This document shows positions 1 through 8,653 of a DNA stretch of 64,000 nt, piece after piece (position 1 is the stretch's first letter; each line of letters begins with the position of its first letter). Made by a program: the position numbers and the translations under genes. The notes beneath the pieces are model-generated. The model did no database searches. It was not told where the DNA came from and worked only from the letters and a program-made list of their open reading frames with translations. The stretch is from Teichococcus vastitatis (GTDB lineage Bacteria; Pseudomonadota; Alphaproteobacteria; Acetobacterales; Acetobacteraceae). Where the stretch lies: the NCBI RefSeq assembly GCF_003604215.1, contig NZ_QXGS01000002.1, positions 430,841 through 494,840 on the forward strand, written 5' to 3'.

Positions 1-2304
1 ATGAACGAGGTGGTGCGCCGCTTCACCGGCTCGGTCAACGCGCCGCTGGTGATCGACAGCACCGAGACGCCGGTGATCGAGGCGGCGCTGAAGCTGCATG
101 GCGGCAAGCCGATCATCAACTCGATCAATTTCGAGGATGGCGAGGGCCACGCGACCGACCGCCTGAAGCTCGCCAAGAAGTTCGGCGCCGCCGTGATCGC
201 GCTCACCATCGACGAGGTGGGCATGGCGAAGACGCCCGAGGACAAGCTGCGCATCGCCGAGCGCCTGGTGGACTTCGCCTGCAACCGGCACGGCCTGCCG
301 CAGAGCGACCTGCTGATCGATCCGCTGACCTTCACCATCGCCACCGGCAACGAGGATGACCGCAAGCTCGGGCAATGGACGCTGGAAGGCATCCGCCTGA
401 TCCGCGAAAAATTCCCCGACATCCAGATCATCCTGGGCCTCTCCAACATCTCCTTCGGCCTGAACCCGGCCTCGCGCCACGTGCTGAACAGCGTGTTCCT
501 GGACCACGCGGTGAAGGCCGGCATGACCGGTGCCATCGTGCATGTCTCCAAGATCAAGCCGCTGCACTCCATCCCGCCCGAGGAGGTGAAGGTCGCGGAA
601 GACCTGATCTTCGACCGCCGCAGCGAAGGCTACGATCCGTTGCAGCGCCTGCTGGAGATGTTCGCCGGCCGCAAGGCGGCGGACACGGCGAAGAAGGTCA
701 AGGCGGAGACGGTGGAGGGACGGCTCAAGGACCGCATCGTCGATGGCGACCGCAAGGGGCTGGACGACGAGCTGGCCGATGCGCTGGCCAAGGGCATCCG
801 CCCGCTCGACATCATCAACGGCATCCTGCTGGATGGCATGAAGGTGGTGGGCGAGCTGTTCGGCTCCGGCAAGATGCAGCTGCCTTTCGTGCTGCAATCC
901 GCCGAGACCATGAAGGCCGCCGTCGCCTATCTCGAGCCGCACATGGAGAAGATCGAAGGCCAGGAGAAGGGCACCATCGTGCTCGCCACGGTGAAGGGCG
1001 ACGTGCACGACATCGGCAAGAACCTCGTCGACATCATCCTCACCAACAATGGCTACAAGGTCGTCAACCTCGGCATCAAGGTGCCGCTGAACGACATGGT
1101 GGCCGCGGTGCGCGAGCACCGGGCGCACGCCATCGGCATGTCCGGCCTGCTGGTGAAATCCACCGTGGTGATGAAGGAAAACCTGGAGGAAATGTCACGC
1201 CAGGGCGTCGAGGTGCCAGTGCTGCTGGGCGGCGCCGCGCTGACGCGCAACTTCGTCGAGGATGACTGCGTCCGCGCCTACGCCAACGGCAAGGTCGCCT
1301 ATGCCCGCGATGCCTTTGACGGCCTGCACCTGATGGACAAGGTGATGGGCAACGGCTTCGAGGACTACCTGGCGGCGCTGCAATCCAAGCGCTCCGGCAA
1401 GTCCAAGAACAGCACGCGCACGCTGGGCACCGCCGATCCGCGCGGCTTCGCGCCGGTGGAACTGGGCTACGCGCAGGAACGCCGCCGCCGCCTGACCGCC
1501 GGGGAGGCCGTGCCGACGCCGCCCTTCTGGGGCGCGCGGGTGATCGAGGCGGCGCCCAAGGCCATCGTGCCCTTCGTCAATGAGCGTTCGCTGTACCAGT
1601 TCCAGTGGGGCTTCCGGAAGCAGGGCCGCAGCCTGGAGGATTTCATCGGCTGGGCGAAGCAGGAGCTGCGCCCGGTGCTGAAGCGGATGCTGACCCTGGC
1701 CGAGGCGGAAAACATCCTCCGGCCGCAGGCGATCTATGGCTATTGGAAATGCGCCGGCCAGGGCAATGAGGTGATCCTGTTCGCCGAGGACGGCGTCACC
1801 GAGGCCGCGCGCTTCGCCCTGCCGCGCCAGCCCAAGCAGGATGGCGATTGCATCGCCGATTTCGTGCGCGACATCGACGACGGGCCGGAGCATCGTGACG
1901 TGATCGGCCTGCAGGTGGTCACCGTGGGCCAGAAATCCAGCGACGTCGCCCGCGAATGGTTCGAGGACAACCGCTACCAGGATTACCTGTACCTGCATGG
2001 CCTGTCGGTGGAGATGGCCGAGGCGATGGCGGAATACGTCCACAAGCGCATCCGCGCCGAGCTCGGCTATGCCGGGGAGGACGACCGCGACATGGAGAAG
2101 ATGCTAAGCCAGGGCTATCGCGGTGGCCGCTATTCCTTCGGCTACCCTGCCTGCCCGCGGCTCGAGGACCAGGTGCCGCTGCTGAAGCTGCTCGGCGCGG
2201 AGCGGATCGGCGTTTCCATCAGCGACGAATGGCAGCTGCACCCGGAGCAATCCACCAGCGCCATCGTGCTGCACCACCCGCGCGCGAAATACTTCTCCGT
2301 GTGA
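1..2304 (+). CDS. metH: Cobalamin-dependent methionine synthase (partial, 5' end outside window)
   Basis: Transfers a methyl group from methyltetrahydrofolate through cobalamin to homocysteine, giving methionine. The 767 visible residues open inside the pterin-binding domain (about 1-215), so the true start and any homocysteine-binding domain lie upstream of the window. Next come the cobalamin cap (about 225-320), the B12 domain with DVHDIGKN, whose His336 is the expected cobalt ligand, and the C-terminal reactivation domain with the AdoMet motif RGGRYSFGYPACP at 707-719. The ATG at position 1 is internal. A strong hairpin follows the stop. A cobalamin adenosyltransferase lies 3.2 kb away, but nothing shows that the two are linked. 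Family assignment is certain. Confidence 0.96.
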   Translation: MNEVVRRFTGSVNAPLVIDSTETPVIEAALKLHGGKPIINSINFEDGEGHATDRLKLAKKFGAAVIALTIDEVGMAKTPEDKLRIAERLVDFACNRHGLPQSDLLIDPLTFTIATGNEDDRKLGQWTLEGIRLIREKFPDIQIILGLSNISFGLNPASRHVLNSVFLDHAVKAGMTGAIVHVSKIKPLHSIPPEEVKVAEDLIFDRRSEGYDPLQRLLEMFAGRKAADTAKKVKAETVEGRLKDRIVDGDRKGLDDELADALAKGIRPLDIINGILLDGMKVVGELFGSGKMQLPFVLQSAETMKAAVAYLEPHMEKIEGQEKGTIVLATVKGDVHDIGKNLVDIILTNNGYKVVNLGIKVPLNDMVAAVREHRAHAIGMSGLLVKSTVVMKENLEEMSRQGVEVPVLLGGAALTRNFVEDDCVRAYANGKVAYARDAFDGLHLMDKVMGNGFEDYLAALQSKRSGKSKNSTRTLGTADPRGFAPVELGYAQERRRRLTAGEAVPTPPFWGARVIEAAPKAIVPFVNERSLYQFQWGFRKQGRSLEDFIGWAKQELRPVLKRMLTLAEAENILRPQAIYGYWKCAGQGNEVILFAEDGVTEAARFALPRQPKQDGDCIADFVRDIDDGPEHRDVIGLQVVTVGQKSSDVAREWFEDNRYQDYLYLHGLSVEMAEAMAEYVHKRIRAELGYAGEDDRDMEKMLSQGYRGGRYSFGYPACPRLEDQVPLLKLLGAERIGVSISDEWQLHPEQSTSAIVLHHPRAKYFSV

Positions 2305-2308
2305 GCAG

Positions 2309-2330
2309 GCCGGGGGCAGGTGCCCCCGGC
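2309..2330. terminator. Hairpin between convergent metH and Mn-catalase genes
   Basis: A perfect 10 bp inverted repeat (arms 2309-2318 and 2321-2330) begins 5 nt after the metH stop and ends 8 nt before the stop of the opposite-strand catalase gene. It has no T-run. As a symmetric GC stem it could end transcription from both sides. Confidence 0.6.
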
Positions 2331-2338
2331 CGCGCCGG

Positions 2339-3217
2339 TCAGCGCTTGGTGACGCCGGCGGCGCCGATCTGCTCCGCCTGAGCGCCGGAAGCCGGGCGGG
2401 CGGGGCCGAGCACGGGAACCTCGCCCATCGGCATCGACTGGATGGTGGAGAACTGGCCCTTGCCGTCCAGCGACGGGCCGGTGTTGAAGCGGCCCTCCGG
2501 AGGAGCGACGTTGTTCACGTCCGTCCCCATGAACACGTAGGAGAATTCCTGCTTCTCCAGCGACTGGTCGAAGCTGTTGGGGATCGGCAGCGCGGCCGAA
2601 CCGCCGGTTTCCTCGATCACCGCCAGCCATTGCTGCTGATGCATGGTGTCACGCGCGATCAGGAAGCTCAGCATGTCCTTCATGCCGGGATCATGCGCAG
2701 CGTTGTAGAGCCGCGTCGCCAGCACGCGGCCGGTGGCTTCGGCGGCGACGTTGGCGAACATGTCACCGGCCAGGTTGCCGCTGGCATAGATGTGCGAGCA
2801 GTCGAACGGCACACCGTCGGAATTCACCGGCATCGCGGCCAGGCCGCTCGACAGCAGGTGCCGCTGCAGCATGCCTTCCACCACATGGCGGGGACGCTCG
2901 CCGCCCATCACCGCGGACACCACGGGATTGGCCTCGGCCGCGCTTTCCTGCAGGCTGAGCGGCGCTTCCTCGAGGTTCAGCGCCACCGCGGTGGCCAGCA
3001 TCTCGATGTGGCCGATCTCCTCGGTGGCGGTGTGCAGCAGCATGTCGCGGTATTTCGGATTGGGACTGCGATTGCCCCAGGCCTGGAAGAAATATTGGAG
3101 ACAAACCCGGATCTCACCCTCGACGCCGCCGATCGCCTGCTGCAGCTGTCGGGCGAACAGCGGGTCCGGCGTCTCGACGCGCACGGGGTATTGCAGTCGC
3201 TTGTCATGGAAGTACAT
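2339..3217 (-). CDS. Manganese (non-haem) catalase
   Basis: A ferritin-like di-manganese catalase that converts hydrogen peroxide to water and oxygen. At 292 residues it has the usual family length. All five expected metal ligands are visible: Glu35 (GEIRVCLQY), Glu67 and His70 (TEEIGHIEM), Glu160 (NVAAEATGR) and His193 (DTMHQQQW). The C-terminal 45 residues form a proline/glycine-rich tail. The ATG at 3217 is chosen because the protein then begins MYFHDKRL as in the family, and an AAAGGAAG ribosome site lies about 10 nt upstream. A longer frame runs on to 3403 but covers the divergent promoter region. The gene is divergent from the CDF transporter. Confidence 0.93.
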   Translation of the reverse strand: MYFHDKRLQYPVRVETPDPLFARQLQQAIGGVEGEIRVCLQYFFQAWGNRSPNPKYRDMLLHTATEEIGHIEMLATAVALNLEEAPLSLQESAAEANPVVSAVMGGERPRHVVEGMLQRHLLSSGLAAMPVNSDGVPFDCSHIYASGNLAGDMFANVAAEATGRVLATRLYNAAHDPGMKDMLSFLIARDTMHQQQWLAVIEETGGSAALPIPNSFDQSLEKQEFSYVFMGTDVNNVAPPEGRFNTGPSLDGKGQFSTIQSMPMGEVPVLGPARPASGAQAEQIGAAGVTKR

Positions 3218-3387
3218 GGCGGCTCGCTTCCTTTCTGAAGGGTCCAGCGGAGGAAGTCGAAAAGCCGTTCCGGGTTGCGGTGCGGATTCGTACAAAGCCC
3301 ATCCCGGGCTTGGCATTTTCCGGTTGCTTCGCTGGGAAGAGGCGGCTTTAGAAGCGGCGGCACAGCCGGCGAGAAAAAGGAATTGTG

Positions 3388-4275
3388 ATGGAGCGTGCGG
3401 CAAAGCTCGCGGCTGGCAGCCTGCTGGTGGCCGTGCTGGTGCTGGCCATCAAGGGCTTGGCCTGGTGGCTCACCGGCAGCGTGGCCTTGTTTGCGGATGC
3501 GCTCGAATCCATCGTCAACGTGGCGGCGGCGGCGGCGGCGCTGATCGCGGTGCAGCTCTCGGCGCAGCCGCCCGACGCCAACCATCCTTATGGCCACGCC
3601 AAGGCCGAATATTTCTCCGCCGTGCTGGAAGGCGCGCTGATCATCGTCGCGGCGCTGCTGATCCTGCGCGAGGCCTGGGGCGCCTTTCTGGCGCCGCGCG
3701 TGCCGGACATGCCACTCGCCGGCCTCGCCGTGTCCGTGCTGGCGACGGCGATCAATGCCGCCTGGGCGACCAGGCTGCTCCGCCGCGGGCGGCAGCTGCG
3801 CTCCCCGGCCCTGGTGGCGGATGCGCGCCACCTGTTCTCGGACGTGGTGACCTCCGCCGGCGTGGTGATCGGCGTCGGCGCCGTGGCGCTGACCGGCATT
3901 CTGTGGCTCGATCCGCTGCTGGCGGCGCTGACGGCGGTGAACATCCTGGTGTCCGGCTTCCGGCTGCTGCGCGACAGCGTCGGCGGCCTGATGGACGAGG
4001 CCGTGGAGCCGGACCTGCTGGCGCGCATCCGCAGGCTCGTGTCCCAGGAAGCCGCCGGTGCGCTGGAAGCGCATGACCTGCGCACCCGGCATGCCGGTCC
4101 CAATACCTTTGTGGAGTTCCATCTGGTGGTGCCGAGCGACATGCGCGTGGTGGAAGCGCACGAGATCTGCGACCGCATCGAGGGCGCGCTGAAATCCGAG
4201 CTGGGCAGCGCCGTCATCACCATCCATGTGGAACCGGAAGGCAAGGCCAAGCACCACGGCGTGCTGGTGCTCTAG
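3388..4275 (+). CDS. Cation diffusion facilitator family metal exporter
   Basis: An inner-membrane CDF antiporter, expected to export divalent cations such as Zn, Fe, Mn or Co against protons. Six transmembrane segments fill about residues 8-190. The cytosolic ferredoxin-like domain follows (about 205-285) and ends in a His-rich stretch (KAKHHG). Characteristic motifs are FADALES in TM2 (Asp37), HPYGHAKAEYFS at 66-77 and DARHLFSD in TM5. The ATG at 3388 lies 7 nt after AAAAAGG; a GTG three bases earlier is the alternative. Divergence from the Mn-catalase gene hints at a shared link to manganese or oxidative stress, but the metal cannot be read from the sequence. Confidence 0.9.
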   Translation: MERAAKLAAGSLLVAVLVLAIKGLAWWLTGSVALFADALESIVNVAAAAAALIAVQLSAQPPDANHPYGHAKAEYFSAVLEGALIIVAALLILREAWGAFLAPRVPDMPLAGLAVSVLATAINAAWATRLLRRGRQLRSPALVADARHLFSDVVTSAGVVIGVGAVALTGILWLDPLLAALTAVNILVSGFRLLRDSVGGLMDEAVEPDLLARIRRLVSQEAAGALEAHDLRTRHAGPNTFVEFHLVVPSDMRVVEAHEICDRIEGALKSELGSAVITIHVEPEGKAKHHGVLVL

Positions 4276-4281
4276 GGGGAT

Positions 4282-4307
4282 GGCCGGGGCTCCGCGGAGC
4301 CCCGGCC
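4282..4307. terminator. 26 bp perfect palindrome between convergent genes
   Basis: A perfect GC palindrome with 13 nt half-sites lies 6 nt after the stop of the CDF gene and 8 nt before the stop of the convergent DUF4214 gene. It has no T-run. Probably a bidirectional terminator or an mRNA 3'-end stabiliser. Confidence 0.6.
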
Positions 4308-4315
4308 CGGCCGCG

Positions 4316-5380
4316 TCAGCCGAGCAGGAAGCCCTGGTCGGTCATGTTGGCGCTGGTCAGCGCGACATGCTCCAGGCTTTCGGAAAAGCCGAGAACCACG
4401 CCGCCGCGGCCAAGCGACGGCAGCGCATTGAGCCAGCCCTGCAGCCCGGCCGCGTCCGGCTCGCGGTCCAACGTGTTCTCGTACAGCGCCGTAACAAAGG
4501 CCCGGTCATCCAGCCCGCCATACCGCCCCTGGAACTCGGCCGAGTTGATGAAGCCTTCCGCGATGCCGCGCAGGTCCAGCGTGCCGGCCTCCAGCGCGGA
4601 ATCCCAGAACACCAAGCCGTCGGCATCGGGAAGCCGGCCGAACACGGTGTCATACATCCGCATCACCTGGCTGGCCTTCCAATCGTTCACCCACAACCCC
4701 GCATCGAAGGTGGGGCGGGACTGCTCAACGTTCTCGGCGCTTTCGGAAAAGCCGAGCAGTGTGCCGCCACGACCGATCTGCGGCAGAATGGCGAGCCAGC
4801 TCTGCAGGCCGGGCGAATCCGGGTCGCGCCCCAGCACGTTGCGGTAGAGCTGGGTGACGAAGGCCTCGTCCGAAAGCGGACCGTAGGTGGCGGTGAACTC
4901 GGCCGAATTGGTGAAATCCAGCGCGATCTGCTCGAGGCTCGCGCCGCCCGGCTGCTCCAGCTGCTGGGCCGCTAGCCGGTCGAGGTGAAAGGACAGCCCG
5001 TAATCATCCGGCGCGCGATCGAAGGCGGCCTGGTAGAGCCGGTACACTTGCGCGGCGATGTCCTGCACATCAGCGGTGTAGCGGCCATCGGCGAATTCCC
5101 AGGCCTCGATGCCGTCAACGGTGTAGGTCTGGCCGGGGCCGGCCGGGTTGCGCGCCGGGCCGCTGGCGAAGAACTGCGTCTGCGCTGCCGCGTAATCCGA
5201 CACGAAGGTGTCGATGCCGGCCTCACCGGATACGGACTGGACGGCGCCCGGGCCGGGGATCAGCCAGTCATTGCCGGCGCCGCCAAAGAGCCGGTCTTCG
5301 CCGGCCGCGCCGTACAGGATGTCGTTGGTGGGTCCGCCGCCCAGGTTATCATTGTTGTTGGTGCCTCGGATCGTCGCCAT
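4316..5380 (-). CDS. RTX/DUF4214-domain protein, probably secreted
   Basis: A 354-residue acidic protein. The N-terminus (about 1-60) carries glycine/asparagine-rich calcium-binding repeats of the haemolysin type (NDILYGAAGEDRLFGGAGND). Duplicated DUF4214 units follow, recognisable by YRLYQAAFDRAPD, YRNVLGRDPDSPGLQ, YDTVFGRLPDADGL and YENTLDREPDAAGLQ, alternating with FTNSAEF/FINSAEF and GFSES. Proteins of this build are usually exported by type I secretion and sit in S-layer-like or adhesive structures. No type I transporter is in the window and there is no N-terminal signal peptide. The ATG at 5380 has a GGAG 10 nt upstream and gives MATIRGTNNND; the frame stays open upstream to 5464. The precise role is unknown. 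Confidence 0.85.
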   Translation of the reverse strand: MATIRGTNNNDNLGGGPTNDILYGAAGEDRLFGGAGNDWLIPGPGAVQSVSGEAGIDTFVSDYAAAQTQFFASGPARNPAGPGQTYTVDGIEAWEFADGRYTADVQDIAAQVYRLYQAAFDRAPDDYGLSFHLDRLAAQQLEQPGGASLEQIALDFTNSAEFTATYGPLSDEAFVTQLYRNVLGRDPDSPGLQSWLAILPQIGRGGTLLGFSESAENVEQSRPTFDAGLWVNDWKASQVMRMYDTVFGRLPDADGLVFWDSALEAGTLDLRGIAEGFINSAEFQGRYGGLDDRAFVTALYENTLDREPDAAGLQGWLNALPSLGRGGVVLGFSESLEHVALTSANMTDQGFLLG

Positions 5381-5539
5381 GTCGTTCTGTCTCCGGTGGA
5401 TGGCGAGCATAGAATCTTGCGGAAGCTCAACAATCCCGCGTGACCCGGGTGCCGGAAAGTTCAACGGCGGCGTCTACCTTGGCAAAGCCCGCCTGCCTTG
5501 CCATAGGCTGTGCGGCGCATGCAGCGCGGAGGCCGGCTC

Positions 5540-6097
5540 ATGGTTCGCCTGGACGTCATCACCACGCGCGGCGGCGATGCCGGGCAGACCTCGCTCGGCG
5601 ACGGTTCGCGCGTGGCCAAGGATTCGCTGCGCATCGAGGCGATCGGCGCGGTGGACGAGGCCAATGCGACGCTCGGCCTGCTGCGGCTGCAAACCCGCGG
5701 CGATCCGCACGATGCCATGCTGGCGCGCATCCAGAACGACCTATTCGACCTGGGCGCGGATCTCTGCGTTCCGGGCGACAGTGCCGAGGGGCGGCTGCGC
5801 GTCGCCGATGCGCATTGCGCTCGGCTGGACGCCGAGATCGCGGCGATGAACGCCGAATTGCCGCCGCTGCGCTCCTTCGTGCTGCCCGGCGGCACGCCGG
5901 CGGCGGCGCATGCGCATCTGGCCCGCACCGCGGCGCGGCGGGCGGAGCGCGTGGTGGTGGCGCTGGCCGCCGCCGAGGCGGTGAACCCGGCGGCGATCCG
6001 CTACCTGAACCGGTTGTCGGACCATCTCTTCGTGCTGTCGCGCGCGCTGAATGCCGGCGGCGACGTGCTCTGGGTGCCGGGCGGCAGCCAGGGCTAG
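5540..6097 (+). CDS. PduO-type cob(I)yrinic acid / cob(I)alamin adenosyltransferase
   Basis: Attaches the 5'-deoxyadenosyl group of ATP to cob(I)alamin, making adenosylcobalamin. The 185 residues match the PduO/MMAB family: [15 protein letters not shown] in the N-terminal ATP-binding part, a VDEANATLG segment, and the C-terminal helix [18 protein letters not shown]. The start at 5540 has GGAGG at 5528-5532, 7 nt upstream. The last 4 nt are shared with the stop of the convergent ClC gene. The enzyme fits with the B12-dependent methionine synthase at the left edge, which shows that this organism uses cobalamin. Confidence 0.92.
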   Translation: MVRLDVITTRGGDAGQTSLGDGSRVAKDSLRIEAIGAVDEANATLGLLRLQTRGDPHDAMLARIQNDLFDLGADLCVPGDSAEGRLRVADAHCARLDAEIAAMNAELPPLRSFVLPGGTPAAAHAHLARTAARRAERVVVALAAAEAVNPAAIRYLNRLSDHLFVLSRALNAGGDVLWVPGGSQG

Positions 6098-7884
6098 CCG
6101 GGCAGCCCCAGCTCGTCCTGCCGCCGCTTGTCCAGCTCCTCGCTGTAGCGGCGCAGCAGGTGGGACGCCTTCAGCAACCCCAGCACGCGGGAGGTGTCGC
6201 GCTGGTCCACCACCGCCAGCGCTTCCGCGTCGCTGGCGTCGAACAGCGCCATGGCCTGCTTGGCGTTCTGCGCCGGCAGCAGCACCTGGTCCGCCAGATG
6301 CACCAGCGTTGCCACGGTGTCGCCGTCGTCGCGCTCCGGCGCATGCGCCTCGGCCACGTAGATCAGCCCGGCGTACCGCTCCGCCGGATCCAGCGCCACC
6401 ACGTATTCCATGGCGCCCAGCGGGAAGTCGCGGCGGAAGGAGGAGATGCGTGTGTCGGTGCGCACCGTGCGCACCTCGCGCCGCATCAGCTTGCCCACCG
6501 TCAGGTCCTGCAGCCAGCCAATGTCATGCGCCGAGCGGATCGATTCGCCGCGCAGGTGAAAGCGCCAGGTAGCGAAGGAATAGCCGAACAACCGCCGCGT
6601 GGTGGTGGTGGACACGATCACCGCCGCCACGGCGAGGCCCGCCACGGCGAAGTCGCCGGTGGTTTCCAGCGCGATAAAGGTCATCGCCAGCGGCGCGCCG
6701 ATCACCGCCGCGCCGAACGCGCTCATGCCGACGATGGCGGTCAGCAGCGGGTCCACGGTGATGCCGAGCCACGCCGCCGGCGTCGCCATCAGCTTGCCGA
6801 GCAGCCCGCCGAGCAGCAGCGAGGCGAAGAACAGCCCGCCGCGGAAGCCGGCGCCGATCGAGATGGCGGAGGCCAGCGCCTTCAGCACCAGCAGCACCAG
6901 CAGCGGCAGGGCCGGGCCTTCCACCATGAAGGTGACGTGCAGCGCGCCGTGGCCGGCCGAGAGCACGGCGGGCGTCGCCTGCGCCAGCGTGCCCACCATC
7001 AGCCCGCCCACCGCCGGCCGCGCCCAGCTCCAGGGAATCACCCGGCGCAGCGTCGCCTCGGTCACGGTGACGCCGCGCATCAGCGCGATGGCGGCCAACG
7101 CGCAGAACAGGCCGACCACCAGCGCCACCAGCATGTCGTCCCAGTCGGGCGGCGCCACGCCGCCGGAGATCACCGGCGTGGTGCCGCCCAGCACGCGCGC
7201 CACCATCGTGCCGGTCACCGCCGCCGCCAGCACCGGGGCCAGATGCGCGATGGCATAGGCGCCGATCACCAGCTCGAAGGCGTAGAAGGCGCCGGTCAGC
7301 GGCGCCTGGAAGGAGGCGGCGATGGCGCCCGCGGCGCCGCAGCCCACCAGCACCCGCAGGTCGCCGCGCCGCAGCCCGAAGGAGCGCCCGAGCCGCGAGG
7401 CCACGCCGCCGCCCGCCTGGGTGTAGGCCGCCTCCAGCCCCACCGAGGCGCCGAAGCCGTTGGATACCAGGTTCTGCGCCCCCACCACCACCCCATCCAT
7501 CAGCGACATGCGGCCGCCATGCAGCGCGTTGGCCTCGATCGGGTCGATCGGCGCGTGCGGCCAGTACCGGGCGATCAGCACGCCGAGTCCGGCCAGCAGC
7601 AGCCCGCCCGTTGCCGGAGCCAGCAGCAGCACCAGCGGGTCGACCTCGCGGATGGCGCTCAGGCCATGGCGGCTCTCGGGGCCGAACAACAGGGCGTGCA
7701 GCCCCTTCGCCGCCAGCCCCAGCAACGACGCCAGCAGCCCGCTCACCGCCCCGGCCACGATGCCCAGGGCGATGATGCCCAGTTCGCTCTGCCGCACCGT
7801 GTCGCGCAGCCGGGTGGTGGCGAAGCGGCGCTCCAGCCAGTCCCGGACCAGGGTGAGGTCGGCGGCGACGCGGGGCAGCGGCAT
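6094..7884 (-). CDS. ClC-family chloride channel/antiporter with C-terminal CBS domains
   Basis: A 596-residue membrane protein with about ten helices in residues 35-440 and a cytosolic CBS pair (about 460-590). The selectivity-filter region reads GFGASVGLEAAYTQ (143-156). Glu151 aligns with the gating glutamate, but the usual EGP is EAA here. The second hallmark, GAGFRGGLFFASLLLGG, is recognisable but also departs from the canonical proline-containing form. It may therefore be a ClC subgroup with altered gating. Its ATG overlaps the stop of the RluA gene by 1 nt (TGATG), so translation is probably coupled. Ion and coupling mode are not deducible. Confidence 0.9.
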   Translation of the reverse strand: MPLPRVAADLTLVRDWLERRFATTRLRDTVRQSELGIIALGIVAGAVSGLLASLLGLAAKGLHALLFGPESRHGLSAIREVDPLVLLLAPATGGLLLAGLGVLIARYWPHAPIDPIEANALHGGRMSLMDGVVVGAQNLVSNGFGASVGLEAAYTQAGGGVASRLGRSFGLRRGDLRVLVGCGAAGAIAASFQAPLTGAFYAFELVIGAYAIAHLAPVLAAAVTGTMVARVLGGTTPVISGGVAPPDWDDMLVALVVGLFCALAAIALMRGVTVTEATLRRVIPWSWARPAVGGLMVGTLAQATPAVLSAGHGALHVTFMVEGPALPLLVLLVLKALASAISIGAGFRGGLFFASLLLGGLLGKLMATPAAWLGITVDPLLTAIVGMSAFGAAVIGAPLAMTFIALETTGDFAVAGLAVAAVIVSTTTTRRLFGYSFATWRFHLRGESIRSAHDIGWLQDLTVGKLMRREVRTVRTDTRISSFRRDFPLGAMEYVVALDPAERYAGLIYVAEAHAPERDDGDTVATLVHLADQVLLPAQNAKQAMALFDASDAEALAVVDQRDTSRVLGLLKASHLLRRYSEELDKRRQDELGLPG

Positions 7885-8603
7885 CAGGGTTCGTCCTGCC
7901 AGCCGCAGGCGGCGAAGGCGGCGCGCATCGCCACCGGCACCGGCGCGGTGGCCTCAAGGGAAGGGATCAGGGCCTGGGGAACAGGGGAGCGGGAACCAGA
8001 CGCCAGGGAACCAGATGCCAAGGGGATCGGGGGCAGGGCGATGGTGCGCGCCAACAGGTGCAGTCCGCCCGGCGCGGCCGTGCCGTAGAACGGATCGCCC
8101 AGGATCGGCCAGCCCTGGGCGGCGCAATGCACGCGCAGCTGGTGGGTGCGGCCGGTCTCGGGCCGCAATTCCAGCCAGGTGAGGCCGGCGCCGCGCCCCT
8201 TCACGCGCCAGCGCGTCAGGGCCGGCTGGCCGTCGGCATGCGCCTCGATGCGCCAGCCGGCGGCAGCGCTGCTCACCTTGCGCAACGGCAGGTCGATGCG
8301 GCCGGACTGGGTCGCCGGCGCCCCGGTCACCACGGCCCAGTAGGTCTTGCGGGCGCGCCCCTGGGCGAAGGCCGCGCCCAGCCCGGCCAGCGCCGGCCGG
8401 GTGCGGCCGAGAACCAGGCAGCCGGCGGTGTCGGTGTCGAGCCGGTGGGCCGGCTGCGGCGGGCGCTTCTTGCCCAGGGCGAGCGCCGGCAACGCGTCCT
8501 CCAGGCTCGGGCCGCCGCGCGGCCCGGCATGCACGGGAAGCCCGGCAGGCTTGTTGATCACCAGCACCGCATCCGTCTGCAGCAGGATGTCGGGAACGGC
8601 CAC
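7884..8603 (-). CDS. RluA-family 23S rRNA/tRNA pseudouridine synthase
   Basis: Isomerises a specific uridine in rRNA or tRNA to pseudouridine. It shows INKPAGLPVHAG near the N-terminus, the catalytic motif HRLDTDTAGCLVLGRT (Asp within HRLDxDTxG) and LRPETGRTHQLRVHCA. No S4 domain is present, as in RluA/RluC-short types. The GTG at 8603 is chosen because AGGA lies about 10 nt upstream and family members begin just before LLQTDAVLVINKP; an ATG at 8642 in the same frame lacks a ribosome site. It follows the aminotransferase gene on the same strand and is coupled to the ClC gene behind it. The target uridine is unknown. Confidence 0.9.
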   Translation of the reverse strand: MAVPDILLQTDAVLVINKPAGLPVHAGPRGGPSLEDALPALALGKKRPPQPAHRLDTDTAGCLVLGRTRPALAGLGAAFAQGRARKTYWAVVTGAPATQSGRIDLPLRKVSSAAAGWRIEAHADGQPALTRWRVKGRGAGLTWLELRPETGRTHQLRVHCAAQGWPILGDPFYGTAAPGGLHLLARTIALPPIPLASGSLASGSRSPVPQALIPSLEATAPVPVAMRAAFAACGWQDEP

Positions 8604-8653
8604 GCCGTTCCCGTCCTGGATCCTCCCCGGGATCCGCCCCATCCGGGCGGGGA

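Noticed and set aside
5440-8088. 882-codon open frame on the plus strand
   Set aside because: It runs antisense through the ClC gene and is Arg/Ala/His-rich low complexity. It is a shadow of GC-biased codons.
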